Shown: positions 33,281-42,413, numbered from the stretch's first letter. The stretch: 64,000 bases of DNA from Aegicerativicinus sediminis (GCF_015476115.1 NZ_CP064295.1:3962001-4026000), one strand, 5' to 3'. Translations and numbers: made by a program. The notes: a model not told the origin generated them from the letters alone.

Positions 33281-34963
33281 ATGAAATACCTTTTTCTGCT
33301 CCTATTTTTTACTAACCTTAGTTATTCACAACAGGAATACCCGCAATATTATTTTAGAAATCCTCTTGAAGTTCCTGTAGTATTGGCAGGTACTTTTGCA
33401 GAATTGAGATCAAACCATTTTCACTCCGGAATGGACATTAAGACCCAAGGTCAAGAGGGTTTAAATGTTGTAGCCTCTGCAGATGGATATATTAGTAGAA
33501 TAAAAATTTCGCCTTTTGGTTATGGAAAAGCCATTTATATAACCCACCCTAATGGTTATACAACGGTTTACGGTCATTTACAGAAATTATCACCCTCACT
33601 GGAAACATATATTAAAAAAGTACAATATGCAAAAGAGCAATTTGATGTTGAGATATTCCCAGCGGTTGATGAATTAAAGGTTTTTAAGGGCGAGTTAGTT
33701 GCCATAAGCGGTAATACGGGTAGCTCGGCTGGCCCCCACCTCCATTTTGAAATAAGGGATAAGAATGAACGCCCTCTAAACCCAATGCTTTTTGGAATAA
33801 ATACCCAAGACACAAAGAAACCCGCAATTACAGGTTTATTTGCTTATACAAAAAACCACAGCTCCCATATTAATAATACATTGGGGAGACGCGAATTGCG
33901 TTTAATTGCAGATAACAATGGAGATTATACTACACAAAAGATAGATGCTGAGGGAACAATTGGTTTTGGAGTAATCAGTTACGATCAACAAGATTTGGCT
34001 TACAACAAAAATGGACTTTATAACATTCAAACGTTTTTGAACGGCAGCCGCCATTTCGAAATTGATTTCAGACGTTTCAGTTTTGATGAAACTAGGCATA
34101 TTAATCGCCTTATTGATTATGGCTATTATAGAGATAAGGACGAACGAATTCAAAAATTATTTATTGAAGAAAACAACCCTCTTAACCTGTATAAGAATGC
34201 CCAAAATGATGGTTACCTAAAAGTAAAAGACAGTTTATCCTATAGTTACAAAATTAGATTAAGTGATTTTGAGGGTAACGATACATGGATTACCATACCC
34301 ATTGAAGGTAAAAAGGGCAAAAATGTAAGTTCATTTGAATCTAAGGGAAATGTTGATTTGATTGCGAATCAATCGAATAAATTAGCCGATGGAAAATGGA
34401 AAGTAACCATCCCAGCCAATGTACTTTACGAAAACACATCTATTAATTATAAGGTCATTGGAGACACCCTAAAGCTTCATGAAGATGTAATTCCACTGAT
34501 TAAAAGTTTTAATATAGAATACGACCTTACTTCCTACAAAGAGTCAGATCGCAACCTATTATATATAGCCCAACTAAGTAAGAATGGAAAAAAAATCTAT
34601 TATACTGGAGCGTCTAGAAAAGGTGATTTTTTAAGTGCCTGGGAAAATAATTTTGGCACCTTCACCATTGGAATTGATAGTATTTCACCTTCCATAACAG
34701 CAATTAATTTCAAAGATGGCCAATGGATATCAAGCGCTAATTCACTTATTATCAAAATTGACGATTCAGAATCTGGAATAAGTAACTATAGGGCCACCGT
34801 GAATGGAAAATGGATTTTAATGGAATACGATTACAAAAAGGATCTCCTGATACATAATTTCGATGATGGCGTTTTAACTGAAACAGAGAACAAATTGAAA
34901 GTTATCGTTACTGATAATGTGGGAAATAGTTCTACATTTATAGCAACATTCTATAGAAAATAA
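33281..34963 (+). CDS. M23-family peptidase with large C-terminal region
   Basis: A 560-residue secreted protein (signal peptide ending NLSYSQ). An M23/LytM domain follows directly. First zinc ligands are His48 and Asp52 in HFHSGMDI, then GYISRIKISPFGYGKAIYITHPNGYTTVYGHL, and the HLHFEIRD motif carries the other ligands. All key ligands are present, so an active peptidoglycan endopeptidase is possible. The remaining 370 residues form beta-rich domains with no known motif. It is followed after 5 bases by a TonB-dependent receptor, so the two are probably co-transcribed. Confidence 0.92.
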   Translation: MKYLFLLLFFTNLSYSQQEYPQYYFRNPLEVPVVLAGTFAELRSNHFHSGMDIKTQGQEGLNVVASADGYISRIKISPFGYGKAIYITHPNGYTTVYGHLQKLSPSLETYIKKVQYAKEQFDVEIFPAVDELKVFKGELVAISGNTGSSAGPHLHFEIRDKNERPLNPMLFGINTQDTKKPAITGLFAYTKNHSSHINNTLGRRELRLIADNNGDYTTQKIDAEGTIGFGVISYDQQDLAYNKNGLYNIQTFLNGSRHFEIDFRRFSFDETRHINRLIDYGYYRDKDERIQKLFIEENNPLNLYKNAQNDGYLKVKDSLSYSYKIRLSDFEGNDTWITIPIEGKKGKNVSSFESKGNVDLIANQSNKLADGKWKVTIPANVLYENTSINYKVIGDTLKLHEDVIPLIKSFNIEYDLTSYKESDRNLLYIAQLSKNGKKIYYTGASRKGDFLSAWENNFGTFTIGIDSISPSITAINFKDGQWISSANSLIIKIDDSESGISNYRATVNGKWILMEYDYKKDLLIHNFDDGVLTETENKLKVIVTDNVGNSSTFIATFYRK

Positions 34964-34968
34964 CACCG

Positions 34969-37431
34969 TTGGTGCGCTTGCAACATATTTTAGGCTTATT
35001 TTTTTTCCTACAAACCTGCCTCATAATCGGTCAAACGGGCACGGTAACAGGCGTAATACTAAATTCTAATAATCAACCTATTGAAGATGTTTCCATAACA
35101 TTTGAAAGTTATGGTACTACCTCTAACGAAAATGGCTTTTACACATTAGAGCTTCCCGCTAACCAAGATATACAAATTGAGTTCAGTCACCTCTCCTTTA
35201 AAAAGGTGCTTGTTACATTTAATGTAAAGCCCGGGCAAGTAATTGAATTCAACCCTGTTATGCAGGTGAATGTTGAACAAATAAATACGGTAGTGGTTAT
35301 TAGTTCTGGGAGGAAAAATGTGGAAGGTGTAACCACAATAAATCCGGAAATTTTAAGAACAATACAAGGTGCCCAACCTGGTGTTGAGAATATTTTGAAG
35401 ACACTCCCTGGCGTAAATATTTCCAATGAACTTAGCACGCAATACTCTGTTCGGGGTGGCAATTTCGATGAAAATTTGGTCTACGTAAATGAAATTGAAG
35501 TATACCGCCCGTTCCTAATACGTTCTGGACAACAAGAAGGACTGAGCTTTGTAAATGCAGATATGGTACAAAATGTTGAGTTTTCAGCTGGCGGATTTCA
35601 GGCCCGTTATGGCGATAAACTATCCTCGGTTCTAGACATAACATATCGAACACCCATCGATTTTAGTATCGATGCTGATTTAAGCTTATTAGGCGGTGGC
35701 GTAACTGCTGAATTTATTACATCAGATTCTAAATTTTCCGGCATAGCTGGTATCCGATACCGAGACAATAGTTTACTTATAAATTCAAGGGAAACTGAAA
35801 CCAATGTAAAACCTATTTTTACAGATGCCCAAGGCTATTTAACCTATCGGTTTAGCAATAAATTTCATTTAAATTTTTTAGGGACCGCCTCCTTAAACAA
35901 ATATCAGTTTGAACCACAAAACCGCCAAACAAATTTTGGAACATTACAAGACCCTATTGCGCTTTTAGTTTTCTATGAAGGTCAAGAGAAAGATCGTTAT
36001 TCAACCCTTGTCGGAGCTCTAAAAGCCGACTATTTTGTTAGTGATGACCTAACCCTAAAACTTATTGGATCGGTATTCCACACCAAGGAAGAAGAGTATT
36101 TTGATATACTTGCACAATATCGCCTTGGAGAGGTAAATACCAGCATTGGCGATGAAGATTTAGGTGAAGTGGAATTTAGTGAAGGAATTGGAGGTCAACT
36201 GAATCATGCTCGCAATAAACTGGATGCCCTCATTTTAAATTTTCAACATAAAGGTGATTATTTAATAGAGGATGGTTTGTTGGAATGGAGCGCAAAATTC
36301 ACACATGAAGACATTAGAGATCGTTTGGTTGAATGGGAAGTAATAGACAGTGCTGGATTTACTATCCGCCCTCCTAAAGATAATATTACCAATAATCAAC
36401 CTTACGAACCATTTGAAGGACCTCTAGTCCCGTTTCAAAATGTTAGGGCAACCAACCAAGTTACTATAGATAGATTGCAAGCTTATCTTCAATGGAGCAA
36501 AAGAGGCAATTTAGGGGTACATGGAATTTATTATAATGCCGGAATTCGCTTACATAATTGGACTGTTTCTGGAGAGTCCATCGAAAATGTCAATCAAACT
36601 GTTGTAAGTCCACGTTTTCAATTCTCCATTAAACCTAACTGGAAACACGACATGTTATTTAGGATCGCCGGAGGCCTCTATTATCAGCCACCGTTTTACC
36701 GCGAATTGAGGGACTCAACCGGAACTGTAAATCCAGAGGTAAAAGCACAAAAATCTTATCACTTGGTGCTTGGCAATGAATACAGTTTTAAAATGTGGGA
36801 ACGGCCCTTTAAACTAGTTTCTGAATTGTATTACAAGAATTTAACTGATGTTAATCCCTATACACTGGAAAATGTTCGAATACGCTATAGGGCCAAAAAC
36901 ATTGCCAAAGCTTATGCCTACGGATTAGATTTAAGGCTAAATGGACAATTTGTTCCTGGGATGGAATCCTGGTTTAGTTTCGGGTATTTAAAAACCGAAG
37001 AGAATATTGAGGATCGAGGTTTTATTTCCAGACCTACGGACCAAAGGTTAAAGTTTGGGGTATTATTCCAAGATTATGTACCAAAATTGCCCGATTTAAA
37101 AATGTTTTTGAATCTAGTCTATAATACAGGAGTGCCAGGTGGTTCTCCTAGCTATGCAGACCCTTATGAATACCAAAACCGCTTACGCGATTATAAAAGA
37201 GCTGATTTAGGCATCAGTTATATGCTAGTTGACAAATCGAAAACCTATACGTCGAATTGGAAAAAACCTTTTAAAGAACTGGGGATTGGATTTGAAATAT
37301 TCAACATGTTCGATGTGCAGAACAGCATAACAAATACTTGGGTTAGGGATGTATATTCCAAAAGGCAATATGCTATACCAAATTATTTAACCCCGAGAGT
37401 GTTTAATGTTCGACTTCACGCAACATTCTAA
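34969..37431 (+). CDS. TonB-dependent receptor with carboxypeptidase-like N-domain
   Basis: This 820-residue outer-membrane protein has a signal peptide and an N-terminal carboxypeptidase D regulatory-like domain (TGVILNSNNQPIEDVSITFESYG...GFYTLELP). The plug domain has 'LKTLPGVNISNELSTQYSVRGGNFDENLVYVNEIEVYRPF', and a beta-barrel ends in an aromatic strand (VFNVRLHATF). It is not SusC-like (no SusD gene adjacent). Ligand unknown. The start is TTG 34969 or GTG 34972; no ATG is available before the signal peptide. It follows the M23 gene by 5 bases. Confidence 0.93.
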   Translation: MVRLQHILGLFFFLQTCLIIGQTGTVTGVILNSNNQPIEDVSITFESYGTTSNENGFYTLELPANQDIQIEFSHLSFKKVLVTFNVKPGQVIEFNPVMQVNVEQINTVVVISSGRKNVEGVTTINPEILRTIQGAQPGVENILKTLPGVNISNELSTQYSVRGGNFDENLVYVNEIEVYRPFLIRSGQQEGLSFVNADMVQNVEFSAGGFQARYGDKLSSVLDITYRTPIDFSIDADLSLLGGGVTAEFITSDSKFSGIAGIRYRDNSLLINSRETETNVKPIFTDAQGYLTYRFSNKFHLNFLGTASLNKYQFEPQNRQTNFGTLQDPIALLVFYEGQEKDRYSTLVGALKADYFVSDDLTLKLIGSVFHTKEEEYFDILAQYRLGEVNTSIGDEDLGEVEFSEGIGGQLNHARNKLDALILNFQHKGDYLIEDGLLEWSAKFTHEDIRDRLVEWEVIDSAGFTIRPPKDNITNNQPYEPFEGPLVPFQNVRATNQVTIDRLQAYLQWSKRGNLGVHGIYYNAGIRLHNWTVSGESIENVNQTVVSPRFQFSIKPNWKHDMLFRIAGGLYYQPPFYRELRDSTGTVNPEVKAQKSYHLVLGNEYSFKMWERPFKLVSELYYKNLTDVNPYTLENVRIRYRAKNIAKAYAYGLDLRLNGQFVPGMESWFSFGYLKTEENIEDRGFISRPTDQRLKFGVLFQDYVPKLPDLKMFLNLVYNTGVPGGSPSYADPYEYQNRLRDYKRADLGISYMLVDKSKTYTSNWKKPFKELGIGFEIFNMFDVQNSITNTWVRDVYSKRQYAIPNYLTPRVFNVRLHATF

Positions 37432-37696
37432 AATCGGATAGTCTAGAAAAGAAACAAAGGGAATAAGATTTATAATTATCTTAAATTCCCTTTGTTATCA
37501 TAACTTTCTTTTCCAGAATTACCTGGCAAAGTTCAATGGGTTTGTTCTCAGCTATTCATTAAAGCACCCCAACTATGATGTATTAAATATACAAAATTTA
37601 TTGATATTATTACTTCCGATAACTAAACTTTAACAATTGAAATATTTAATTCAACTTTATTGAAATAAATCTATTGAACCTACGTTATTGTGAGAA
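37432..37696. other. Intergenic region before the thioredoxin-ApbE cassette
   Basis: 265 bases holding one hairpin (see the terminator entry) and then AT-rich sequence. The cassette promoter must lie here, but only degenerate boxes are visible (TTG near 37650 and TACGTTATTG near 37680). No small gene is seen. Confidence 0.4.
37453..37496 (+). terminator. Hairpin after the TonB receptor gene
   Basis: AACAAAGGGAAT pairs with ATTCCCTTTGTT, extended inside by AAGAT/ATCTT with a small bulge, 22 bases past the stop. There is no strong T-run, so efficiency is doubtful, but position and stem length suggest a terminator. Confidence 0.55.
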
Positions 37697-38158
37697 ATGA
37701 AGGCTTTAAATAGCATGAAAAACTTTCTGTTTATTATTGGCGTGATATTCTTCCATAGTTATAGCCAAGCCCAAAATTGGGGAACCGATTTTGAAAAAGC
37801 AAAATTAGAATCAAGTACAGAACACAAACCTATATTATTAGTATTTCAGGGATCTGATTGGTGCGCACCTTGCATGAAACTCGACAGAGAAATATGGACT
37901 TCTGAAACCTTCAAAAATTATTCAAAGGACCATTTAATTTTACTGAAGGCAGATTTTCCTAGAAGAAAACAAAACGCCCTTTCAGCAGAGCAAAAAGAAA
38001 AAAATAATCTATTAGCAGAAACATATAATAAAAATGGCTTCTTTCCATTTGTGGTATTATTAGATTCTAATGGAAAGGTATTAGGTACTACAGGCTATAA
38101 AAAAATATCACCCGAAGAATATATCACTGAATTAAATTCCTTTTATAACGCGCACTAG
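37697..38158 (+). CDS. Periplasmic thioredoxin-fold protein
   Basis: A 153-residue secreted protein with a signal peptide (hydrophobic core to SQAQ; an internal ATG at 37715 would give a tighter signal) and a thioredoxin fold. The active site WCAPC lies in FQGSDWCAPCMKLDREIW, with the cis-proline segment 'NGFFPFVVLLDSNGKVLG'. This is the thioredoxin_7/DUF255-like class acting as an envelope thiol oxidoreductase. It is the first gene of a four-gene set with ApbE (abutting), DUF4266 and DUF3570, so it may reduce or protect the cysteines of the DUF4266 lipoprotein (inference). Confidence 0.9.
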   Translation: MKALNSMKNFLFIIGVIFFHSYSQAQNWGTDFEKAKLESSTEHKPILLVFQGSDWCAPCMKLDREIWTSETFKNYSKDHLILLKADFPRRKQNALSAEQKEKNNLLAETYNKNGFFPFVVLLDSNGKVLGTTGYKKISPEEYITELNSFYNAH

Positions 38159-39148
38159 TTGAAACTAATTTTTGGCATCGGTTTATTTCTCTCTCTTTCA
38201 CTCCTTTGCTACGCTCAAGAAATTTATAAAGAATCTATGTCCTTAATGGGCAGTGATTTTGAAATAACCGTCGTTTCAGAAAATGAACAAGCAGGTGCAC
38301 AATACATTCAAATTGCTGTTGATGAAATTAAACGTATTGAAAAGTTAATTTCTTCATGGGATCAGTCTTCCCAGACTTCAGAAATTAATCGAAATGCAGG
38401 AATAAAACCCATCATTGTTGATAGAGAACTTTATAACCTTATAGAACGGTCGATAGCCATTTCTAAGATTACAGATGGAGCTTTCGACATAACCTACGCC
38501 TCTATGGATAAGTTGTGGAAGTTTGATGGCTCAATGACCTCCCTACCAACTCCGGAAGAAGTTAGTCAATCGGTGGCTCGAGTAGGCTATGAAAAAATAA
38601 CCCTTAATGAAGATGAGCAATCCGTTTTTCTGAAACAGCCTCAAATGAAAATCGGGTTTGGAGCCATAGGAAAGGGGTATGCAGCCGATAAAGCAAAAGA
38701 AAAACTTATGCAACTGGGTGTTAAAGGAGGAATTATTAACGCATCGGGAGATTTAACTGTTTGGGGATCACAACCCAGTGGCAAAGCTTGGCAGGTGGCA
38801 ATCACCAATCCGATGGATAAAAATCATGCCTTTACCAAACTACCCATAATGCATGGCGCCGTTGTTACATCTGGAAATTATGAAAAGCGAATTACCCTAG
38901 AGGGAAAGACCTTTACTCATATAATAGACCCTAGAACCGGATATCCATCACAAGGAATTTTAAGTGTTACCATTTTTTCTGAAAAAGGTGAATTGGCAGA
39001 TGCATTGGCAACGTCCGTTTTTGTAATGGGAATTGAAACCGGAATTGACAGAATCAATCAATTGCCGAATGTAGAATGTATAATTGTAGATGATAGCGGA
39101 AAGATATTTACTTCTAAAAATATAAGAATAAACAACAATGAAAATTAA
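38159..39148 (+). CDS. apbE: FAD:protein FMN transferase (ApbE)
   Basis: ApbE covalently attaches FMN from FAD to Ser/Thr residues of exported proteins. The 329 residues have a signal peptide (LLCYAQ), 'GAFDITYASMDKLWKF', the Mg/FAD-binding 'GFGAIGKGYAADKAKEKL', 'INASGDLTVWG' and 'THIIDPRTGYPSQG', all diagnostic. The start codon is TTG immediately after the thioredoxin stop; there is no spacer. It overlaps the DUF4266 gene by 11 bases. No Rnf/Nqr or FMN-binding-domain protein is nearby, so its target is probably within this operon, most likely the DUF3570 barrel. Confidence 0.94.
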   Translation: MKLIFGIGLFLSLSLLCYAQEIYKESMSLMGSDFEITVVSENEQAGAQYIQIAVDEIKRIEKLISSWDQSSQTSEINRNAGIKPIIVDRELYNLIERSIAISKITDGAFDITYASMDKLWKFDGSMTSLPTPEEVSQSVARVGYEKITLNEDEQSVFLKQPQMKIGFGAIGKGYAADKAKEKLMQLGVKGGIINASGDLTVWGSQPSGKAWQVAITNPMDKNHAFTKLPIMHGAVVTSGNYEKRITLEGKTFTHIIDPRTGYPSQGILSVTIFSEKGELADALATSVFVMGIETGIDRINQLPNVECIIVDDSGKIFTSKNIRINNNEN

Positions 39149-39350
39149 ATTAGGTTTATTGGCATTGGTTCTCTTTTCTGCAACATCATGTGTTGCAGTT
39201 AAAGAATATGAAAAGGTTCAAATTAATGATCCGGATATGACATTGGCAGATCGTCCATGTGATAGAAACATACTTACCTTCCATTCGTACCGTGAGGCAG
39301 CATCAGGGGCTAACGGCGGTAAAACCGGAGGTGGTTGTGGTTGTAATTAA
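39138..39350 (+). CDS. DUF4266 small lipoprotein with Cys-x-Cys tail
   Basis: A 70-residue lipoprotein: hydrophobic N-terminus, lipobox ending SATSC at residue 18, then 'VKEYEKVQINDPDMTLADRPCDRNILTFHSYREAASGANGGKTGGGCGCN'. The mature form is only about 53 residues, with an isolated Cys in RPCDR and a Gly-rich tail ending GGGCGCN. This matches the DUF4266 family. The conserved Cys-rich end suggests metal or heme binding, disulfide exchange with the operon's thioredoxin, or a modified peptide; none is shown. It overlaps apbE by 11 bases and precedes DUF3570 by 11 bases. Confidence 0.88.
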   Translation: MKIKLGLLALVLFSATSCVAVKEYEKVQINDPDMTLADRPCDRNILTFHSYREAASGANGGKTGGGCGCN

Positions 39351-39361
39351 ATAATTGAATC

Positions 39362-40699
39362 ATGCGTTTTATTTCAAATCATTCGTGGATTTCACTGTTT
39401 GTCATATTCTCTATTTCATACCAATCGTATGGTCAGGTGGATGACAACAACCAAGCAGAATCATACAAAAAGAGAGTTCTTGAAACTTCAGAAATTGATT
39501 TTCTCTCGAGTTATTATAACCAATCCGGAAACAATGCAGCGGTTTCAGGTGGAATAGGTAGCGAAAAATTAACTGATGCCACAGGTACCATCGTAATGTC
39601 CATACCTATGAATGATGATGATGTATTGACCATAGATGCAGGAGTTTCTGCATATACTTCTGCCTCATCGAGCAATATAGACCCTTTTGATACCAATAAA
39701 AATGCTGATCCTTTTGTAGCTAGTTCGGGCGCATCTTCGTCAGATCTGTGGAGCAGTCTATCCGCTCATTATTCGCACAGCTCCGATGACCGTAACTCCA
39801 ACTGGACGGGAAAATTATCATTCGCTTCTGAATATGATTATTTTTCTTTGGGATTCGGGGGAAGTTTTTCCAAAAGTTTCAATGAAAAAAATACAGACCT
39901 TACTTTAACCGCAAACGTTTATATCGATTCATGGAATACTATTTATCCAATTGAATTAAGGCCATTTGGAAAAGGTGGCGACGGTTTAGACCATCGATTT
40001 TTTGAGAATAAAACCATAATTGGAAATTCCCAATACAACCCTCAATTTTCAGAATTTTCAGATAAGAAGAGAAATAGTTACTCCTTAGGCCTTGTCTTTT
40101 CACAAATTTTAAGTAAAAAATTACAGATGTCACTTGCATCCGATTTAGTTTTTCAACGCGGACTGCTGTCCACTCCTTTCCAAAGAGTTTATTTCTCAGA
40201 TATTGAAGATTCCTTTATAGATAATTTTCAATTGGCCGATGATATTGAACGTTTACCAAACAATCGTTTTAAAGTTGCTCTCGGTGGTAGGTTACATTAT
40301 TATATTAATGAATGGTTAGTTATGCGAACTTTCTATCGTTATTATTGGGACGATTGGGGAATTAACTCCCAAACTGCGAGTCTTGAAGCACCTATTAAAG
40401 TTGGAAATAAATTTACGATCTACCCTTCTTACAGGTTTTATAAACAATCTGCAGCAGATTACTTTGCCGCCTATGAGGAGCATTATTCCACAGAATCATT
40501 CTATACCTCAGATTTTGACCTTTCCGATTATACTGCGGACCAATTAGGAATAGGCGCTAGTTATACGGATGTTTTTACAAAATGGCATCTTTGGCATTTC
40601 GGCCTTAAAAGTATTGACCTAAAATATGCAAGTTATAAACGTAATACCGGATTAAAATCTCAAATTATAACTGCTGGAATAAAATTTTTGGCTGATTAG
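39362..40699 (+). CDS. DUF3570 outer-membrane beta-barrel protein
   Basis: A 445-residue DUF3570 protein: signal peptide (YQSYGQ), an N-terminal strand region, then many amphipathic beta strands to a terminal 'QIITAGIKFLAD', consistent with an outer-membrane barrel. Near the start, residues 121-128 read SSGASSSD, resembling the (S/T)GA(S/T) flavinylation site recognised by ApbE. Its partner genes (thioredoxin, apbE, DUF4266) precede it without gaps larger than 11 bases. Role unknown; an outer-membrane redox carrier is proposed as inference. The stop touches the convergent nitronate monooxygenase stop. Confidence 0.88.
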   Translation: MRFISNHSWISLFVIFSISYQSYGQVDDNNQAESYKKRVLETSEIDFLSSYYNQSGNNAAVSGGIGSEKLTDATGTIVMSIPMNDDDVLTIDAGVSAYTSASSSNIDPFDTNKNADPFVASSGASSSDLWSSLSAHYSHSSDDRNSNWTGKLSFASEYDYFSLGFGGSFSKSFNEKNTDLTLTANVYIDSWNTIYPIELRPFGKGGDGLDHRFFENKTIIGNSQYNPQFSEFSDKKRNSYSLGLVFSQILSKKLQMSLASDLVFQRGLLSTPFQRVYFSDIEDSFIDNFQLADDIERLPNNRFKVALGGRLHYYINEWLVMRTFYRYYWDDWGINSQTASLEAPIKVGNKFTIYPSYRFYKQSAADYFAAYEEHYSTESFYTSDFDLSDYTADQLGIGASYTDVFTKWHLWHFGLKSIDLKYASYKRNTGLKSQIITAGIKFLAD

Positions 40700-41680
40700 T
40701 TAAGAAATTAGGCGGTGAACAATTGCTCTAACTGGAGCAATTTCTTTTGTATGTTCAATGCTTGGTCCGGCCACCCAAACAGTTTTATAGGTAGCTCCTT
40801 TGGCAGCTTTTTCAGTAGCTTTCATTCCTAAGCTAAAACGGAACATTTTCACCCATTTTTTCAGGCGACGATTTTTATTCAATAATTTTTCCAGCCACGG
40901 TTGTTTTGTTCCAATTTTTTGGACATAAGGCGTGTTAATCACGGTACAAGGTGTACCAGAAATCCTTTCGGTCATAACAATGTCGTCTTCACCATATTCA
41001 ACACATGCTTGTTTGTAACTATCCCCAACATTAGCTTCCTCAGATGCAATAAAGGGGCTTCCAACGGAAACACCTTCTGCTCCAAATTCAAGCATAGTTT
41101 CTAATTCCTGCCTATTACCTACTCCCCCGGCACTGATAACTGGTAAGCTAAAATTTTTCTTTAAAAGTTGAATCAATTCTTCGGGGGAAATTCTACCCCT
41201 ATGGCCTCCTGCTTGATTATTAACAGCAATTAATGCATCTGCTCCCAAATCACTTACTTTTTGGGCATAATTAAAGTCTGTTACATCGCAGAACACCTTT
41301 ATCCCTTTTTGATGCGCCTTTTGAATTGTTTCTTTAGGATTTCCTAAGGAAGTAAGGATAAAATCACATCCTTCATCACATAATACCTCTAATTGGTCTT
41401 TATATTTGAAATTAGATTTGTTTACAATTAGGTTAAACCCGAACGCACCACCCGGAACTTTTGCTGCCTTTAATTCTTTGATCGCCTCTCTGAGCTCCTC
41501 AATTGTCCTATAATTAAGGGCAGGAATACAACCTGCGATACCACATTTCATACCCTCAATAACCATGGCTGTATTGGAAACCAGAAACATTGGGGCCATT
41601 AGTATTGGATGTTTTATACCTAACATATGGGTAAAGCTATTAGATACGTTTAGTTCAGCTCTATTTTTTGAATCTTCCAT
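40700..41680 (-). CDS. Nitronate monooxygenase-family flavoprotein
   Basis: A 326-residue FMN-dependent TIM-barrel enzyme of the nitronate monooxygenase / 2-nitropropane dioxygenase family (PF03060). The substrate and FMN motifs are 'HPILMAPMFLVSNTAMV', 'VNNQAGGHRGR' (catalytic His region), 'LPVISAGGVGNRQELETMLEFGAEGVSVGSPFI'. Family members detoxify propionate-3-nitronate or act as NAD(P)H:quinone reductases; which applies here cannot be told. It stands alone and ends base-to-base against DUF3570. Confidence 0.9.
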   Translation of the reverse strand: MEDSKNRAELNVSNSFTHMLGIKHPILMAPMFLVSNTAMVIEGMKCGIAGCIPALNYRTIEELREAIKELKAAKVPGGAFGFNLIVNKSNFKYKDQLEVLCDEGCDFILTSLGNPKETIQKAHQKGIKVFCDVTDFNYAQKVSDLGADALIAVNNQAGGHRGRISPEELIQLLKKNFSLPVISAGGVGNRQELETMLEFGAEGVSVGSPFIASEEANVGDSYKQACVEYGEDDIVMTERISGTPCTVINTPYVQKIGTKQPWLEKLLNKNRRLKKWVKMFRFSLGMKATEKAAKGATYKTVWVAGPSIEHTKEIAPVRAIVHRLIS

Positions 41681-41715
41681 TAGGTGTAAGATATACTTTT
41701 TAGATGAATTGAAAT

Positions 41716-41744
41716 AAAAAATCCCAAATCTAAAATTTGGGATT
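41716..41744 (-). terminator. Terminator after lipoprotein gene 41768-42292
   Basis: On the minus strand AATCCCAAAT / ATTTGGGATT form a 10-bp stem (41744-41720) with a 5-base loop, then a T-run. It lies between this lipoprotein and the nitronate monooxygenase start. Confidence 0.85.
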
Positions 41745-41767
41745 ACTAAGGTTGTTAATACTTGAAC

Positions 41768-42292
41768 CTATATTCTTGTAAAGGTTAAATCTAAATCAAT
41801 TACAGCTTCTGCGGTAGTCCCCTCTACATCAATGGTTTCAATAATTTGACCAAAAACCCTTAATGTGGTAGCATTAATCGTTTGGATGTCAAAAGTACGC
41901 TCTTCTGTGGAAGTGGTTATTATAAGTTGATTTCCTATTATTTGCCATGATCCAGTACCTATAAATTGAACATCTTCCACTACTTCTTCATACGACTGAC
42001 CTAGAAACGAAGCTGTAAACCGAATACTGAAATCACCGGTAGAAGTCACTGTATTAGGGTTATCCCTAAATTCCACTGCATAAGTATTATCATAAACGTC
42101 TCCTTCAATATCTACAGAAACATTTATTCCACCAATATTTCCTGTTGCCTCCCCGTCAACTAAAAACTCACTTGCTTGCCATTTTCCTACTATAGTATCT
42201 TCAATCGTAGGCTCTCCAGGACCGTCATCATCTGAACAAGAAAAGACCATGACAGACAATATAATTAAGGTTAATAATTTCAAATTTTTCAT
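41768..42292 (-). CDS. Lipocalin-like surface lipoprotein (paralogue 1)
   Basis: A 174-residue lipoprotein (lipobox VFSC, Cys19) with an acidic SDDDGPGEP stretch right after the Cys. The mature part starts 'TIVGKWQASEFLVDGEATGN' and continues as antiparallel strands ('YAVEFRDNPNTVTSTGDFSIRF', 'GTGSWQIIGNQLIIT') like the Bacteroidota lipocalin-like domain. It is related to the next gene, sharing the order 'GxW-A-S', 'NPNTV-S-G-SI', 'GSW-I-GNQL'. Acidic residues at +2 to +4 fit the surface-export signal described for flavobacterial lipoproteins. Ligand unknown. Confidence 0.83.
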   Translation of the reverse strand: MKNLKLLTLIILSVMVFSCSDDDGPGEPTIEDTIVGKWQASEFLVDGEATGNIGGINVSVDIEGDVYDNTYAVEFRDNPNTVTSTGDFSIRFTASFLGQSYEEVVEDVQFIGTGSWQIIGNQLIITTSTEERTFDIQTINATTLRVFGQIIETIDVEGTTAEAVIDLDLTFTRI

Positions 42293-42380
42293 GATGATAG
42301 TATTTGGTTCTAAGGGTAAATCTAGTATTTTTTATGCTTAAGATAGGCTGATTTCATAATTTATCGATAAGGTGCAAAAC

Positions 42381-42413
42381 AAAAACATCCCAAAAAATTA
42401 CTCTTAGGATGTG
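42381..42413 (-). terminator. Weak hairpin terminator after lipoprotein gene 42434-42952
   Basis: On the minus strand ACATCCT pairs with GGGATGT across a long loop and is followed by T-rich sequence. Position fits, but the stem is short. Confidence 0.45.

Noticed and set aside
34969-37431. SusC/SusD polysaccharide utilisation locus
   Set aside because: The receptor is a TonB protein but lacks an adjacent SusD gene and carbohydrate enzymes, so this is not a PUL.
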